From Cyclaneusma minus (Eukaryota; Ascomycota; Leotiomycetes; Marthamycetales; Marthamycetaceae): DNA of 64,000 nucleotides. This document shows positions 55,816-64,000 of this stretch, piece after piece. The stretch spans positions 310,001 to 374,000 of the forward strand of contig JAKZHN010000016.1 of NCBI GenBank assembly GCA_037179335.1, read 5' to 3'. Position 1 is the first letter of the stretch. Each line of letters opens with the position of its first letter. A program made the translations under genes and the position numbers. The notes below the pieces were generated by a model, which had not been told where the DNA came from, ran no database searches, and saw only the letters and a list, made by a program, of their open reading frames with translations.

Positions 55816-56378
55816 GATGCGGCGGCGTTCTTGAGGACGGAGGACGTAGGACGTAGGAGTAGGGGCTGAGGAACGAGTTTGTGGACCAAGCGAGCGCATC
55901 TGTGACATCCTGCACTGGATTTGTGATACAAGAGCAAGAACAGGACCAAGTGACGACATAACGACGGAGTCTCAGGAAAGAGGGCGAGTTTGAAAAGTAT
56001 GAGAGCCAGAACTGGATCAGCATAGGACAACGACAAGAAGATGCAGACTCGAGGAAAAGGGACAACTTTGACAAGACATCCCTATTCAGGAGTCAAGTTT
56101 CACCGGGATGGGATGTTTCAGTGTGGGTCAAGATATACCTTTATGCCCGCTTTAAATTTGCTCTCAACACCTCACCCGCCAATTCTCTTGCATATAAAAC
56201 TACAGAGGCCCAAAGGGAATCTCCATACGCCGAGGATCAAGTCGACACAAGTATTCCTTTTTTGCTACAGTCTCCTAGTCCCCCAACAACCACAAGCTTC
56301 CTCCAGTCATCCTTCAAGTTGACCCAACATCTGTCCGATCGTATGCTCCATCATCCGCCCCACATACAAACCCCATCA
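55816..56378. other. Region without a supported gene
   Basis: Overlapping frames around 55808-56074 (-) lie upstream of the broken copy and look like translated promoter sequence. None has a domain. Confidence 0.35.
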
Positions 56379-56642
56379 TCATCTGGCATGGGCAGCGCTT
56401 TGCTGTTGATGGCCACTTTCGCTGCTGTCGCCGCCCTCCGCAATCCCCTGTTCCCCGCCGACCTGAGCCTTCTTCTCTGCCTCTGTCCTGGCATTTTTCT
56501 CTGCGAGATGGCGCGCTATGAGTTCTCCTTGGGGTGTGCGGCGCAAAAGACGGACTCCATGGGCCTCGTAGAAGCCCGGGTCTGGGCCAGCTGCTGTCAG
56601 TGAGTCAGTAGCCGGGGTTTCGGAATGGGCAACGGACTGCAT
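56379..56642 (-). CDS. Small hypothetical protein
   Basis: An 87-codon minus-strand frame from ATG 56642. It is hydrophilic, with a predicted helix (ELIARHLAEKNARTEAEKKA) and a Gly/Ser/Gln-rich end. No relative was recognised in the window and no intron is needed. It might be a chance frame: an overlapping plus-strand frame (56121-56603) is longer. Confidence 0.3.
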   Translation of the reverse strand: MQSVAHSETPATDSLTAAGPDPGFYEAHGVRLLRRTPQGELIARHLAEKNARTEAEKKAQVGGEQGIAEGGDSSESGHQQQSAAHAR

Positions 56643-56986
56643 TTCATCGTTAGGTGTAGCTATTGTGACTGTTGTGATAAATGGTGATTGGTGGTCTTTG
56701 TTTCGGAATGGTCAGTGGCTCTCGGGAAAAGATAGGGACCCAGAAGGGAGTTTTATACATCAATGTTCAAACAGATGATTCAAGCAGATTCAATGGTTCC
56801 TCTTTTGCTACAAACTGCGGTATGCTCTGATCCCATGGATCAGGTCGTGCATCAAGCTAATCAGCAAGCTGGTCATCATCTGTCCCGTCATCTGCCTTTT
56901 CATGCTCCCATGTACAAGCTCCCTCCCCCCCAGCAAAAATCCATTATGTCACTCAGCATCTCAATAAGCAACCACACAGTCCCTCC
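56643..56986. other. Spacer with no gene seen
   Basis: It lies between two minus-strand frames. It is C-rich toward 56900 and shows no supported coding feature. Confidence 0.3.
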
Positions 56987-58285
56987 TCAAGGCATCCAGG
57001 TTCCTCCTCTCTTCGCAACCCCCCTCCTCACACACTCTTCTCTCTCCTTTCGTCCCTCCTCCGCAACTTTATAGACCATCTCCGCCACAGCACCCAATCC
57101 ATGCCTCTCTCCATTCTTCACCTGTTCTTGTGCAGCCCGGTATAAATCCTTGAATTCCTGAACCCTCTGCGGTGTGTAATGCGAGGGGAAATGGATTGGC
57201 TGGCCGGGCGTCCATTTGTTGGCTTCGTCGGCATTGTGGTGGTTGGAGCTGCCGGCTTGAACCGGTTGGGCGGCTGGGCTCGAATCGTCAGAATCTAGGT
57301 CTTCGGCTTCGTCTTCCCAGGTTGCGACACGGAGGTGGGTACGGAGGCCACAGTGGCTGCGGGTGGAGGGGAGGGTGAGAACAACTGTTGTATGGCCGGT
57401 ATAGGTTTCGAACTGTCTGCCGTTACTGAAGGTATTGAAGGAGAGGCGCGGCGTGGATGACGATGAGGCGGCCGAGGGAGTGCCGTCACGGGGCGCTGAA
57501 TCTTTGTTCTTGCCGTTTGAGGGCTTTGGTGTGGATGAAGGGGAGGCGGCTGAGGAAGCGTCGTGACGTGTGTCCAATACTGTGTTATTCGTCATTTGAT
57601 TCGAGTAAGTGGGTGTGGATGACGAGCCGGCGGCTGAGGCGCTGTCGTGACGGACTGCTGGGCTCGTCTTCTTGGCCTTTGAGGCAATGGGGTTTGACGG
57701 TATCTCAGGCTCTGATGACATGTTGTGACGCCTGCCGAACTGCACCTTCTTGTTACTCGATGGCTTTGCCCTCGATGACATCTTGGTCTTATTCGACGAG
57801 ATCTTGGCCTTGGGTGGCATTCTGGCGACTGCGTGGGTGTCGTCGCGGGTGTTTGGCTCTTGCTCCTTTCGAGAGGAGTCGCGTCTTTGCTGGTGTTTAA
57901 TCCTTACCACTCCGACGTGTATGGTATCGTCGTCACTGCTGCCTTGCGAGTCTTCTGTCTCCCACTGCACGGTGTGAGACGCATCGTCGTCTTCGCTCGG
58001 CGATACTTCCAGCTGGCGCTTCTCGGTGTGGTATGCGTCGTCCTCTTCGCTCTGGGAGTCTTCTACCACGCGCCGCCCGGTGCGAGGCTCGCTGTAGGCG
58101 ACGGGCTCCTGGCTCTGGTGCCCGCGGTCGTTTTGGTCGTCGCGGTCGTTGTGGTCGTTGCGGTCGAGGCTGAGCTGTGCCCAGAGGTGAGGGTAGAATG
58201 TCGTAGGCGCTGACGTCGTCATGCTTTGATGAACGCCGGCTGGCTGTCTACGGGATGGAGACGCGTCGACTCCAGATTTTTTCAT
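56987..58285 (-). CDS. Ser/Asp-rich hypothetical protein with internal repeats
   Basis: Single exon of 432 residues; ATG 58222 (MTTSAPTTFYPHL) is a good alternative start 21 codons later. The N-terminal part has an Asn/Asp/Arg-rich stretch, then three degenerate copies of E-x-S-x-S-E-D-D-x-x-x-H-T (about residues 74-120). A basic Ser/Lys-rich region follows, then three copies of a roughly 25-residue unit built on R-H-D-x-x-S-A-A-x-S-S-S-T-P (about 215-285). The last 150 residues look folded: HTTVVLTLPSTRSHCGLRTH, then a helix YTPQRVQEFKDLYRAAQEQV. It resembles nothing I can name. The repeats suggest a disordered, phosphorylatable middle. Confidence 0.55.
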   Translation of the reverse strand: MKKSGVDASPSRRQPAGVHQSMTTSAPTTFYPHLWAQLSLDRNDHNDRDDQNDRGHQSQEPVAYSEPRTGRRVVEDSQSEEDDAYHTEKRQLEVSPSEDDDASHTVQWETEDSQGSSDDDTIHVGVVRIKHQQRRDSSRKEQEPNTRDDTHAVARMPPKAKISSNKTKMSSRAKPSSNKKVQFGRRHNMSSEPEIPSNPIASKAKKTSPAVRHDSASAAGSSSTPTYSNQMTNNTVLDTRHDASSAASPSSTPKPSNGKNKDSAPRDGTPSAASSSSTPRLSFNTFSNGRQFETYTGHTTVVLTLPSTRSHCGLRTHLRVATWEDEAEDLDSDDSSPAAQPVQAGSSNHHNADEANKWTPGQPIHFPSHYTPQRVQEFKDLYRAAQEQVKNGERHGLGAVAEMVYKVAEEGRKEREECVRRGVAKRGGTWMP

Positions 58286-58994
58286 GGAGAACGAGGCGTC
58301 TTTGAACGTCTCTGTATACTGCTGCCTTACGAGTACTTCTTTCTTTCTTCACCGTGGTCTTTGATGCGGGCTTGTCTATGGCCTCGTGCTTTGATGCATA
58401 TGCCCTCGTGCCCTGAACTTATGCCTGTCCACAGCTGGAGTGAGATGCCTGGCTGAGCATTTCCTCGCAACGAGCTTGGCTCCTATGATCCCAGACAATC
58501 AGAGGTTTCCAGAGACTGCTGGTCTCTCCTGGGTATAAAGACTGACAGTTCCTCTTGTCTTCGAAGATGCTGGCTCCCTCTTGTGCTCTCTGAAAACTCC
58601 CAAGGCCCGCCCTCCTTCAATGATCATAGACATAATCCCCCGAGCCCCGCAGAGTAGCCCCTCTGCCTGAGGCCCTATCTTCTTTCAGGCAGCTGTCAAG
58701 CTCTGCACGGCTGAATGGCGAGGCTGTCGCTCTCTTGGAGCTGTGTGCGCAAACAGATCTCCTCCTGAGATCCGCGCTAGTGACTAGCTTCGACGCGAAG
58801 CGAGACGCGACAACATAAATATCCCCTCTTGATCATCTCCCTCTCCTCTTCTTCTTCTTTTTTCTCTTCCTTCCTCCGCACTCCACACTCGTTCCTCAAT
58901 CCACAAGGTTGAGCACACACTCGTTCTTCACCTCCCCTCCACACACTCCCCACTCTCGTTCAAACACAAACTTCAATCGTTTCCTATCGTCGTC
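58286..58994. promoter_or_regulatory. Upstream region of the aspartic-protease-like gene
   Basis: AACATAAATATCCCC near 58811 is a TATA-like motif. It is followed by a long CT-rich tract (58830-58870: CTCCTCTTCTTCTTC type) and a C/A-rich leader before ATG 58995, the usual plan of a strong filamentous-fungal promoter. The distal half shows nothing clear. Confidence 0.45.
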
Positions 58995-60328
58995 ATGTCT
59001 TCTGCCATGGCTTTGATCAAGTCGTTCCTTGTGGCGGCCGTCCTCGCCTGCTTCGTCCTCTCTCCGGGCGTCGTGGGTGACATCGTACCGGGCTGGGGCG
59101 TCACCAGTAACCTGTCCGCGCCACTTTCTCTGTATCCCGGCAATGTGGGACCCAACGGCAACCATGGCATTGTCCACTTCGAACACCAGAAGTTGAACAT
59201 GTCATTCGACACGGCAACTCCCGACCTGTAAGCCACCTTGTCTGCATTTCCTTTTCCTGACTGCTAACACCGCACCCGCAGCTGGGTTTTCTCCACTCTG
59301 CTTCCCGCTGGTGGCTGTGACGGCCGCGAATGTTTCGACCCCACCATTCCGTCGAACTTCACCTACGTCGATGGCGAGACCTTCTCCCAGTACGTCAAGT
59401 CGGCAAACGGGTAAGTTCATCATGCTCCCCTCATCAATGTAGATGACATGTGGAACTCGACACTGACACTTTCCAGTATCGTCTCCGGCCTCGTTGGCAA
59501 GACCTACGTCTGCCCCAGCAACATCTGCACCTACCCCGAGAAACTTGAGTTCGGACTTGCGACTGATGTCCCGGCTGGATGGGCCGCTCCCACTCTCGAC
59601 GGCATCGTTGGTTTGTCGGGCCAGCCCAGCACGTCTTCGCCTAACGGCATGTACGCCTTCATGGACCAGACTCGTCCCGGCTATGCTCTCTTCCAAGACA
59701 TCTTGGCCTTCCACATGGTCTATACCAATTAAGGTTACCTGTCCATTGGCGAAATTAACGGGTACGAAGACGGCGAGGCCTCAGAACAGAACGCTCCCGG
59801 CTACGGATACACTGGCGAACTTGTCTGGGCTGACGTGGCCCCTGGTGGCGGCTGGTTCATCGATGTCAACGGCTACGCTACCGGCACTGGCGCATGGAAC
59901 CAACCCCACGGTCTTCAAGCATGTTCCTCTCCTCTCTCGTGAAGCCCGGCATCCATCTTCCATACGAAATGCTGTACTACTACAGCCTGACAATTCCCGG
60001 CGCAGTCGTGACTTCCGATGGCACCGCCATGACATTTCCTTGCGAAGGCAAGTACCTCCCCGACATCATTCTTGGCATCGGTGGCGGCAATGTCACCATC
60101 TCCGGCCAGTACCTCCCGCCAGGTGGTCATTACCCTCCTGGCAACCCCATGTGCGAGTCGTTCTTGATGGCCTCTAACGACGACACCATGCGTCTCGGCC
60201 AAGGCTTCTTCTACAGCCAGCATGTCATCCTCGACTTCGGCAATGCTCGAGTCGGATTCGGTCAGTCTACTGGCTACTACGGCAACGGCGACGACGGCGA
60301 TGACTGTGGTGGCAACACCTACTGCTAG
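58995..60328 (+). pseudogene. Broken secreted pepsin-like (A1) aspartic protease
   Basis: Exons 58995-59227, 59282-59410 and 59477 onward join in frame with normal introns (GTAAGC/CGCAG, GTAAGT/TCCAG). A signal peptide (SFLVAAVLACFVLSPG) starts the protein. A1-family landmarks follow: the first active-site region reads FDTATPDLWVFST, where D-T-G is usual. Later come DGIVGLSG, SIGEINGYEDG, a Gly-rich C-terminal lobe (DIILGIGGGNVTISGQYL) and a closing VILDFGNARVGFGQS. TAA at 59730-59732 interrupts the frame inside the fold, and a frameshift near 59930 removes the second D-T-G region. With both catalytic motifs damaged and two breaks, this is a pseudogene of an enzyme that would have been secreted. 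Confidence 0.75.
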
Positions 60329-62383
60329 TGGTCGACAACACCACACACCGCAACTCCTTTTGCTCACAACAAGGAGTCCGGTGGACATGGTACCGCAGCA
60401 ATTGGCGAAGATGGTTCGGTGACGGATGAATCTGGTCTGGCTCGTCGGAACCTTGTGCGTTCATGGAAGTTCTCGGATTTCTCAGATGTGCTCTCAAGAT
60501 CGAGTAGCATCTGACCTCGCGTTGATAGCCATAGAAATTCAAAGATGGCTTTTCACCACTGACTCCTCTGATGCTTTGACTTTGTGACCTTCGTGACCGT
60601 AACCGTAGATGCTCGAGACTTCCTTTCGCCGTGAGATTGAAACTGCGTAGACATCCTTGTACGAAGAAGCGCCGAGTAGAGATCCGAAGTAGGTCGAATG
60701 CCAGGCGAAGAAGCATGAAGAGTCGCTGCTGCACGTCTGGTTCTGGCGTTCCTCGTGCCAGATTTCCTCATCTCAGCTCACCGCCTCTTCGTAATCCCCT
60801 TCGCGCCCAAACTCCCGTACCATCTGCGCTATACGAATCTCGCACCACACAACAAAGAGCGACTCGAGTCAAATGCAAAGCAAATCCGCAAGTTGTCGAT
60901 TCCTATCAAACTCCTGAGCCTGTATCTTGTGCCGAGCTGACGAAAGACCACCTAGGAGCTCCACCGAAGCCCGAGAACCCTCCTCCACATGGCAGGCGCG
61001 AGAAGTCGACAACAAAGACTGCAGCCACCGAATGCCCCTTACGCCGCAGGGATCACGAACGCCCGCCGACGACTCATCCAGACTCCCACTGCCGGGCTCG
61101 AGGATCGGCGCGAAACGAGGGATGCGGACCGAAGTGGATTTGCTGAGAACAATGTTGGGCTTGCTGGAATGAAAACGACCCGCCCAATCACCCTGCTCTC
61201 GAGAGGTGGCAGTGGCTCGAGGGTAGTGGTGGCCCTGGCAACAGCTCCATCGATCGTGGGCGTCGAAGCAGTCAACTGCCGCAAGGAGGTGAGGCTGGGT
61301 CCCATGGCTGTGCTTGCCATGACCGAAGCTGGAGGGATTGAAGCTGCCGTGGGTTGGGACATCTTGCAACAGTTGAAGCAGCAGGAGAAGATGGGGTGAA
61401 GGAGCCAATTGTGAAGGTGAAAGGACGATTGAAGGAGCCCCCTGCGTGATTGAAGGTGTTGTGGTTGTCTGAAGGAGGAAGAGGAGGAAGAAGATGTTGT
61501 TCCGACGCTTGAAGATCTCCTAGATCTCTCGGCGCCGACTAATCATCCCCAGACCGTCTTGCGACTTGGGTATCATGTCCGGCCCGCAGTCCGAAGATCG
61601 GCCCAAGGGGATTGGAGGTCTGTCCGAAGTTGACTGGGAGCGAGTTTGGAATAGGACATAGAGCTTTGACTTGAGAACAGAACCTCCACATGCCAGTCTG
61701 GAGCAAGAACGGTATGAAACCACGACGTTCAGAGCCATATCCAGGGGTGGCAAGCAAGTTCTATATCGTGGGCGCTTGACCAGGCAATCAGGGGCCGTGA
61801 GCCACTGGGACGACGGTAGGTCAATCCCAGGCCAATTATGGGGGTGAGATCTGAGCAAAGAGCCTGTATGCACCAGGGTCGACAGAAAAGAGTCTCAGAT
61901 TGTGAGTTATGTACCAGCAAAGATCACCCCATTTCTTTTGGAGATGCTATCATCAAACTGATTTCAAGCAACTTGTTCAGGTAGGTTTTCTTTCTTATGC
62001 TTGGGCATTTGCGGAAGATTGGTACGATATCTTGAGAAGACGGATTTCAGCAAGCAATCACAGTTCAGGGCATTCAAGCTGGCAAGCTTGCGTCAAAGAG
62101 CAGGGTTTTATCAAACCTGATCATTACTGGATGACCTGGTGAAGTCGCAGTCACTTGCGACGACGAGTCCCGAGCATGCTCTCCCAAAAGCCGACGCTGC
62201 TTAGGTGCAAAATCTGTCTCATGGGGCCATTAAGAAAGTTTCTTGGGACAGTGTGAGAAGCTCTCACGTCCAATTCGCGGGGCTTTCAAATATTCAGATT
62301 TGGACAAAGACAATTCAGAAAAGAGAGGATGGAAGTATGAATGAGATCGAGAACGCTATGGAATCGTTTGGGAGGAATGGGTA
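60329..62383. other. Two-kilobase stretch without a supported gene
   Basis: Frames of 100-180 codons exist on both strands between 60631 and 61408 and overlap each other. None has a recognisable domain or convincing introns. The part 61500-62380 has only short frames. One undetected, multi-exon gene near 60870-61410 cannot be excluded. Confidence 0.35.
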
Positions 62384-63565
62384 TCATAATTTGACTACAG
62401 TGGCTCCTTTGAGGTCCATACTACCTAGGAGCCCGCCGAGGGGGCCTTGCGCCTCACGGCCATCTTTCCATTCCTTGGGACCAGCTATGTATGCTACGAA
62501 CCCCTCGGGTCCAGATACCATAATCAATCCGGAAGAGCCCCTTGTGGTGGTTGACTCGACGGCTGCTTTCAGAGCCTTTCGGCCTATGAAGCTGCGTTCT
62601 TCATCGACAAAGTAGTCCACGCTCACCGCCCCGCCACTTTCCTCTCTGAGCTTGTTGAGCTCACTCACCAGAGCGTTTGGCGTCCCAGGCACAGCATCAT
62701 CCTTGGTGGCCGTACCAAACACTCGCAAAGCCGACCACCAGAAGCTCCCTCCCCCGTTTTCTTGCTCTGAAGCACTAACACCTCCCCGGCAATCCTCCCT
62801 CTTCCTACAAGCCCACAAGATCTTCACTGTCGACTTCCTCTCTTTCGCCTCCTCCATATTCCGCCTCCTGAACTTCTCCACCGCCTGTATCGCCGGCGCA
62901 ATGCCCGTCCCACCCGCCACGAACAACACCTCGTCCACCTCTCTCGGGACATCGTATTCCACCTTCGGACCCCTCATCTCAATCACAGCTCCTATCGGCA
63001 ACCTATGCAAATAATTCGACACTTCGCCTCCATGTTCCTTGCGTATCAAAAACCTGAGCTCGCCAGGCACAGATGTTTTGGTCGGAGGCAGGGGCGTGTA
63101 CGATCGTGCTATCTGAAGTTGTGGTTGGACGAATTGAACAGTCCAGAGGCCTTGTGTCCAGAGTTTGGTATAAGGATCTGAGGGTGGGAGCTGTGGAGGA
63201 CGTAGGGTGAAGATTGTGCTGGTGGAGGAAACGGGCTCTTTGCTGGTGATGGTGAAGGGAACGAATTCGGTGGGGTGGAGACGCTCGGTTGGTACGGACG
63301 GCTGGAACCACGAGGACTGGGAGGCGGCTCCGACGAGCAACAAGATACTGGCTCCGGCTACCCAGCGACCATATCTGGTGTTTCTGGGGGGTTTTGATGG
63401 TGGATTCGGGGTTGACGGAGCTGCATGGTGAGTGGCGGGATTCCTGACATCGCTCGCTGACGAGTCGTGGATTGCTCGACGGGGACATGGTGGCAATGCT
63501 GTCCGCTGGTTCCGGGTGCTCGTGCGAATTCGAAGCTGTCGAATGGGTTGCGCAACGCGCTGCAT
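62384..63565 (-). CDS. CYC2: CYC2-like mitochondrial FAD/NAD(P)H flavoprotein
   Basis: Single exon of 393 residues. An Arg/Ser/Thr-rich presequence (residues 1-40) and one membrane span (WVAGASILLLVGAAS, about 68-82) suggest an inner-membrane anchor. The ferredoxin-reductase-type FAD domain follows (FVPFTITSKEPVSSTS), with the flavin motif R-S-Y-T-P-L-P at 154-160. The nucleotide-binding G-G-T-G-I-A-P lies at 218-224 and the terminal S-G-P-E-G-F at 351-356. This is the NADH-cytochrome b5 reductase fold. The N-terminal anchor and the form of the FAD segment fit fungal Cyc2, a flavoprotein involved in mitochondrial cytochrome c maturation. A plain mitochondrial cytochrome b5 reductase is the alternative. 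Single exon, no sign of damage; probably a conserved core gene. Confidence 0.78.
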   Translation of the reverse strand: MQRVAQPIRQLRIRTSTRNQRTALPPCPRRAIHDSSASDVRNPATHHAAPSTPNPPSKPPRNTRYGRWVAGASILLLVGAASQSSWFQPSVPTERLHPTEFVPFTITSKEPVSSTSTIFTLRPPQLPPSDPYTKLWTQGLWTVQFVQPQLQIARSYTPLPPTKTSVPGELRFLIRKEHGGEVSNYLHRLPIGAVIEMRGPKVEYDVPREVDEVLFVAGGTGIAPAIQAVEKFRRRNMEEAKERKSTVKILWACRKREDCRGGVSASEQENGGGSFWWSALRVFGTATKDDAVPGTPNALVSELNKLREESGGAVSVDYFVDEERSFIGRKALKAAVESTTTRGSSGLIMVSGPEGFVAYIAGPKEWKDGREAQGPLGGLLGSMDLKGATVVKL

Positions 63566-63807
63566 TGGAAATGTCCTGATCTCGAAACTCGATCTGAGGT
63601 CTTTGAATCGCGATTCGCGAACGTTACACCAAAGTGCTGCTTAGTCACCGATGATCTAGCCTTTTCTGCTCTAGTTCAGTTGATCTCGAAATATTGTGCA
63701 CGGCGCGCCAGAGGCGCGCGCTACGCTTTCGACCGACTATTAATACGCAATAAATTGAAAAAAGCCGGGACGGCCCAATGCGGTCTAAAACGGTCCGAGG
63801 CGATTTG
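63566..63807. other. Promoter side of the CYC2-like gene
   Basis: Upstream sequence with a GGCGCGCCAGAGGCGCGC palindromic stretch near 63702. Composition shifts abruptly to AT-rich from about 63808. Confidence 0.4.
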
Positions 63808-64000
63808 AAATTTTATATAAAACTAATTGCAATTTAATTTAATATTTTATTTTAATTTAAAATTCCAATTTTATTTAAAATTAAACTAATATTTTAATTT
63901 AATATTTTAGCTTAAAATTTATTTAGCAGCCTGATTTAAAATTTATCTGGCAGCTTAATTTGATATTTATTTGCCAGCCTAATTTAAAACTAACTTGCTA
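63808..64000. mobile_element. Start of a third AT-rich, RIP-type block
   Basis: The sequence becomes almost all A and T, as in the two LTR blocks. Between about 63920 and 63999 there are three tandem units of roughly 25 bp (CAGC[C/T]TGATTTAAAATTTAT-like). The block runs off the window, so its type is unknown. Confidence 0.5.

Noticed and set aside
60631..61408. Overlapping long frames on both strands
   Set aside because: Mutually exclusive, with no domain or splice evidence to choose one.

Overview
The window looks like a piece of a filamentous ascomycete (Pezizomycotina) genome. Genes have short introns (about 50-115 bp) with GT[A/T]AGT-like donors, CTAAC-like branch sites and YAG acceptors. 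There is one nuclear tRNA-Gly with a small intron. GC-balanced gene islands alternate sharply with very AT-rich blocks whose transposon coding capacity has been destroyed by CpA-to-TpA type changes, the usual mark of repeat-induced point mutation (RIP). The order within Pezizomycotina cannot be settled from the sequence; Leotiomycetes would be my guess.

Layout. (1) 1-7.26 kb: a cluster of F-box-like paralogues. Two look usable (414-2111 +, with a 15-bp coding minisatellite; 4326-5568 -). Two are first-exon-only fragments facing each other (2996-3339 + and 3455-3756 -). One is cut in two by a transposon (3' part at 6448-7259, 5' part at 14482-14921). (2) 7260-14481: the inserted, RIP-mutated Ty1/Copia-type LTR element on the minus strand. 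It has 143-bp LTRs and carries a roughly 2-kb element with terminal inverted repeats. (3) 14.5-26.8 kb: an ordinary gene island. It holds a large DUF6590-like/coiled-coil repeat protein with one in-frame TGA, an O-fucosyltransferase-like type II membrane protein, tRNA-Gly, a two-exon RRM-like mitochondrial candidate, and an acidic hypothetical protein. (4) 26862-39218: a second RIP-mutated block, read as a plus-strand Copia element (190-bp LTRs) with a minus-strand Gypsy element (about 320-bp LTRs) nested in it. Gypsy and Copia reverse transcriptase relics can still be read. (5) 39.2-44 kb: a mosaic of decayed gene pieces with shuffled local duplications. (6) 41.5-55.9 kb: the most distinctive region, at least eleven loci (twelve domain copies) of one lineage-specific family. 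They share a roughly 65-residue W-[YF]-L ... P-T-x-x-Q-R ... S/T-G-W ... A-N-R-G-Q ... W-I-x-[ED]-[HY]-D domain that I tentatively compare to a homeodomain-like helix-turn-helix, usually followed by an acidic tail. Intact, nonsense-interrupted and fragmentary copies lie side by side. (7) 56.4-60.3 kb: a Ser/Asp-rich hypothetical gene and a broken secreted aspartic-protease-like gene. (8) 62.4-63.6 kb: a conserved mitochondrial CYC2-like flavoprotein. (9) From about 63.8 kb another AT-rich RIP-type block begins and runs off the window.

How it fits together. Housekeeping genes (the O-fucosyltransferase-like gene, tRNA-Gly, CYC2-like gene, RRM-like gene) flank fast-evolving families that duplicate, fragment and collect stops next to transposon deserts. 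This is a birth-and-death neighbourhood. No metabolic pathway is encoded here. The best candidate for something undescribed is the tandem homeodomain-like family; its function is unknown and the fold assignment is inference only.
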